Of a DNA stretch of 64,000 nucleotides, positions 63,201 to 64,000 are shown piece after piece. The stretch covers positions 253,459 through 317,458 of the forward strand of contig NW_019775520.1 of the NCBI RefSeq assembly GCF_001039355.2, read 5' to 3'. A program made the translations under genes and the position numbers. The notes under the pieces were generated by a model that saw only the letters and a list, made by a program, of their open reading frames with translations, did no database searches and was not told the DNA's origin. The DNA comes from Lingula anatina. Its lineage: Eukaryota > Brachiopoda > Lingulata > Lingulida > Lingulidae. Position 1 is the stretch's first letter, and each line of letters begins with the position of its first letter.

Positions 63201-63766
63201 GACGGATGCCATACAATAATTTTGGAACAGACTACTAGTGCGCCCTGAGAGTCAGAGAGTACATTGGACTTACGTACCTGTCACCAAACTCGCGAGAACA
63301 GATCAACAGCAGATGCATGCAGTGGACAGAGATGATGCCAAGAACGATCATGCCAACCATTCCTACCTTGAAATATGCGCAGAGACAGATATCAGGAGAA
63401 AATTTGACAAATGAGCATTATTTTTTAAATGGAGCAGTCGATTTATACATGTACAAAAGTCCGTGATGAAAAAAGGAGATAATTCATCCAGGCCCAGTTG
63501 GGCAGCATATGGACAAATTTAACAAGATATTCAACATCACCAGCAAAGAAATATACAGTATATTATAAGACGTGCTGCACTTGCGTCTGTTAATAATTTA
63601 TATTGGAGTTGAAATTGACTTCCAATTTTTTTATATACTACATGTATTAATCGTAATTAGGAATCGTTGTCTTACTAGCAATCCGGCATGTTTGATAGCA
63701 AGGGGTATGGATAGGATTCCCGTGCCAATGTTGCCTTTCAGTAAATTCATCAGGCTTGCCATATTA
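60207..63766 (-). CDS. SLC36-type proton-coupled amino-acid transporter, copy D (5' partial)
   Basis: Eight exons: 63766-63676, 63366-63278, 62929-62837, 62681-62597, 62002-61727, 61340-61162, 60791-60616, 60478-60207. Exon lengths 91, 89, 93, 85, 276, 179 and 176 equal those of copies A-C; the last is 272 rather than 269. The first coding exon is not visible before the window ends and probably lies beyond 64000. TM1 reads [24 protein letters not shown], the classical SLC36 wording. Further landmarks: [75 protein letters not shown]. It is the most diverged of the array members and perhaps the oldest. Ends ATCEGT-TAA. Confidence 0.9.
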
Positions 63767-64000
63767 CTAAATGTTGAAAAACATGCAATAGTAAAATAAT
63801 GTATACGATTAGAATTAATAAAGTATAGGGAAGAAATCAGTTTCTGCAGACCCGTTGGAAAGAAGGGAGCACACATTTAGTGAAAGACTTGTCAATAAGC
63901 AACATGTGAGTCAAACTTTCAATAAATCCGGATCCCAACCGCACCTCATTTCATCAGAAAAAAAAAAAAAATCGTCGACGCGCATCTATCTCAACATATT
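63767..64000 (-). other. Intron 1 / upstream part of SLC36 copy D
   Basis: No convincing first exon with an acidic N-tail and donor site was found here; it is taken as intron. An A run lies near 63959-63971. Confidence 0.45.

Overview
The window looks like AT-rich nuclear DNA from an invertebrate animal. Genes are split by many short-to-medium GT-AG introns (one GC-AG), microsatellites are dense, and several small foldback elements sit in introns. A lophotrochozoan (mollusc-like) source seems plausible from the AT richness, the apparent high heterozygosity and the presence of an AVT3-type transporter, but species cannot be fixed from the sequence alone. Ns are rare (20097, 22862, 30351-30385, 48737). 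Two of the four N positions (20097 and 30351) directly follow G runs, and two (30351-30385 and 48737) sit at the joins of near-identical duplicated blocks, so assembly joins matter for interpretation.

Layout. 1-3411: AT-rich intergenic sequence with no supported gene. 3412-5202 (-): three-exon glyoxylate/hydroxypyruvate reductase (GRHPR). 5203-5547: 345-bp head-to-head promoter interval. 5548-18619 (+): 16-exon AVT3-type amino-acid transporter of the AAAP superfamily (474 aa model). 18620-20604: its 3' UTR and the NUP98 promoter/5' UTR. 20605-43569 (+): 38-exon NUP98-NUP96 nucleoporin precursor; with the repeated exon block counted once the model is exactly 1845 codons including stop, with FG/GLFG repeats, a GLEBS motif, an autoproteolytic HFS site and a complete NUP96 half. 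43570-44269: converging 3' UTRs. 44270-64000 (-): an array of four SLC36-type (proton-coupled amino-acid transporter) gene copies, A (44270-48301), B (48824-52389, lacks last exon at an N join), C (53584-58223) and D (60207 to beyond the window end), with the same intron positions and almost the same exon lengths.

Biology. Nothing here forms an operon-like or defence system. The region holds one housekeeping metabolic enzyme, the bicistronic-like nucleoporin precursor that makes two pore proteins by self-cleavage, and five AAAP-superfamily amino-acid transporter copies of two deeply different types flanking it. The most interesting non-coding signals are a minisatellite in NUP98 whose unit contains the exon's own 5' splice site (about 17 donor-like copies in a row), a hammerhead-ribozyme-like core in a NUP96 intron, a GC-AG intron, a possible intronic polyadenylation route to a NUP98-only isoform just after the self-cleavage site, and several foldback/MITE-like elements. 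The 1.6-kb exon duplication in NUP98 and the 4-kb A/B transporter duplication are most simply explained as unmerged allelic or overlapping contigs, though B could be a real recent paralogue.
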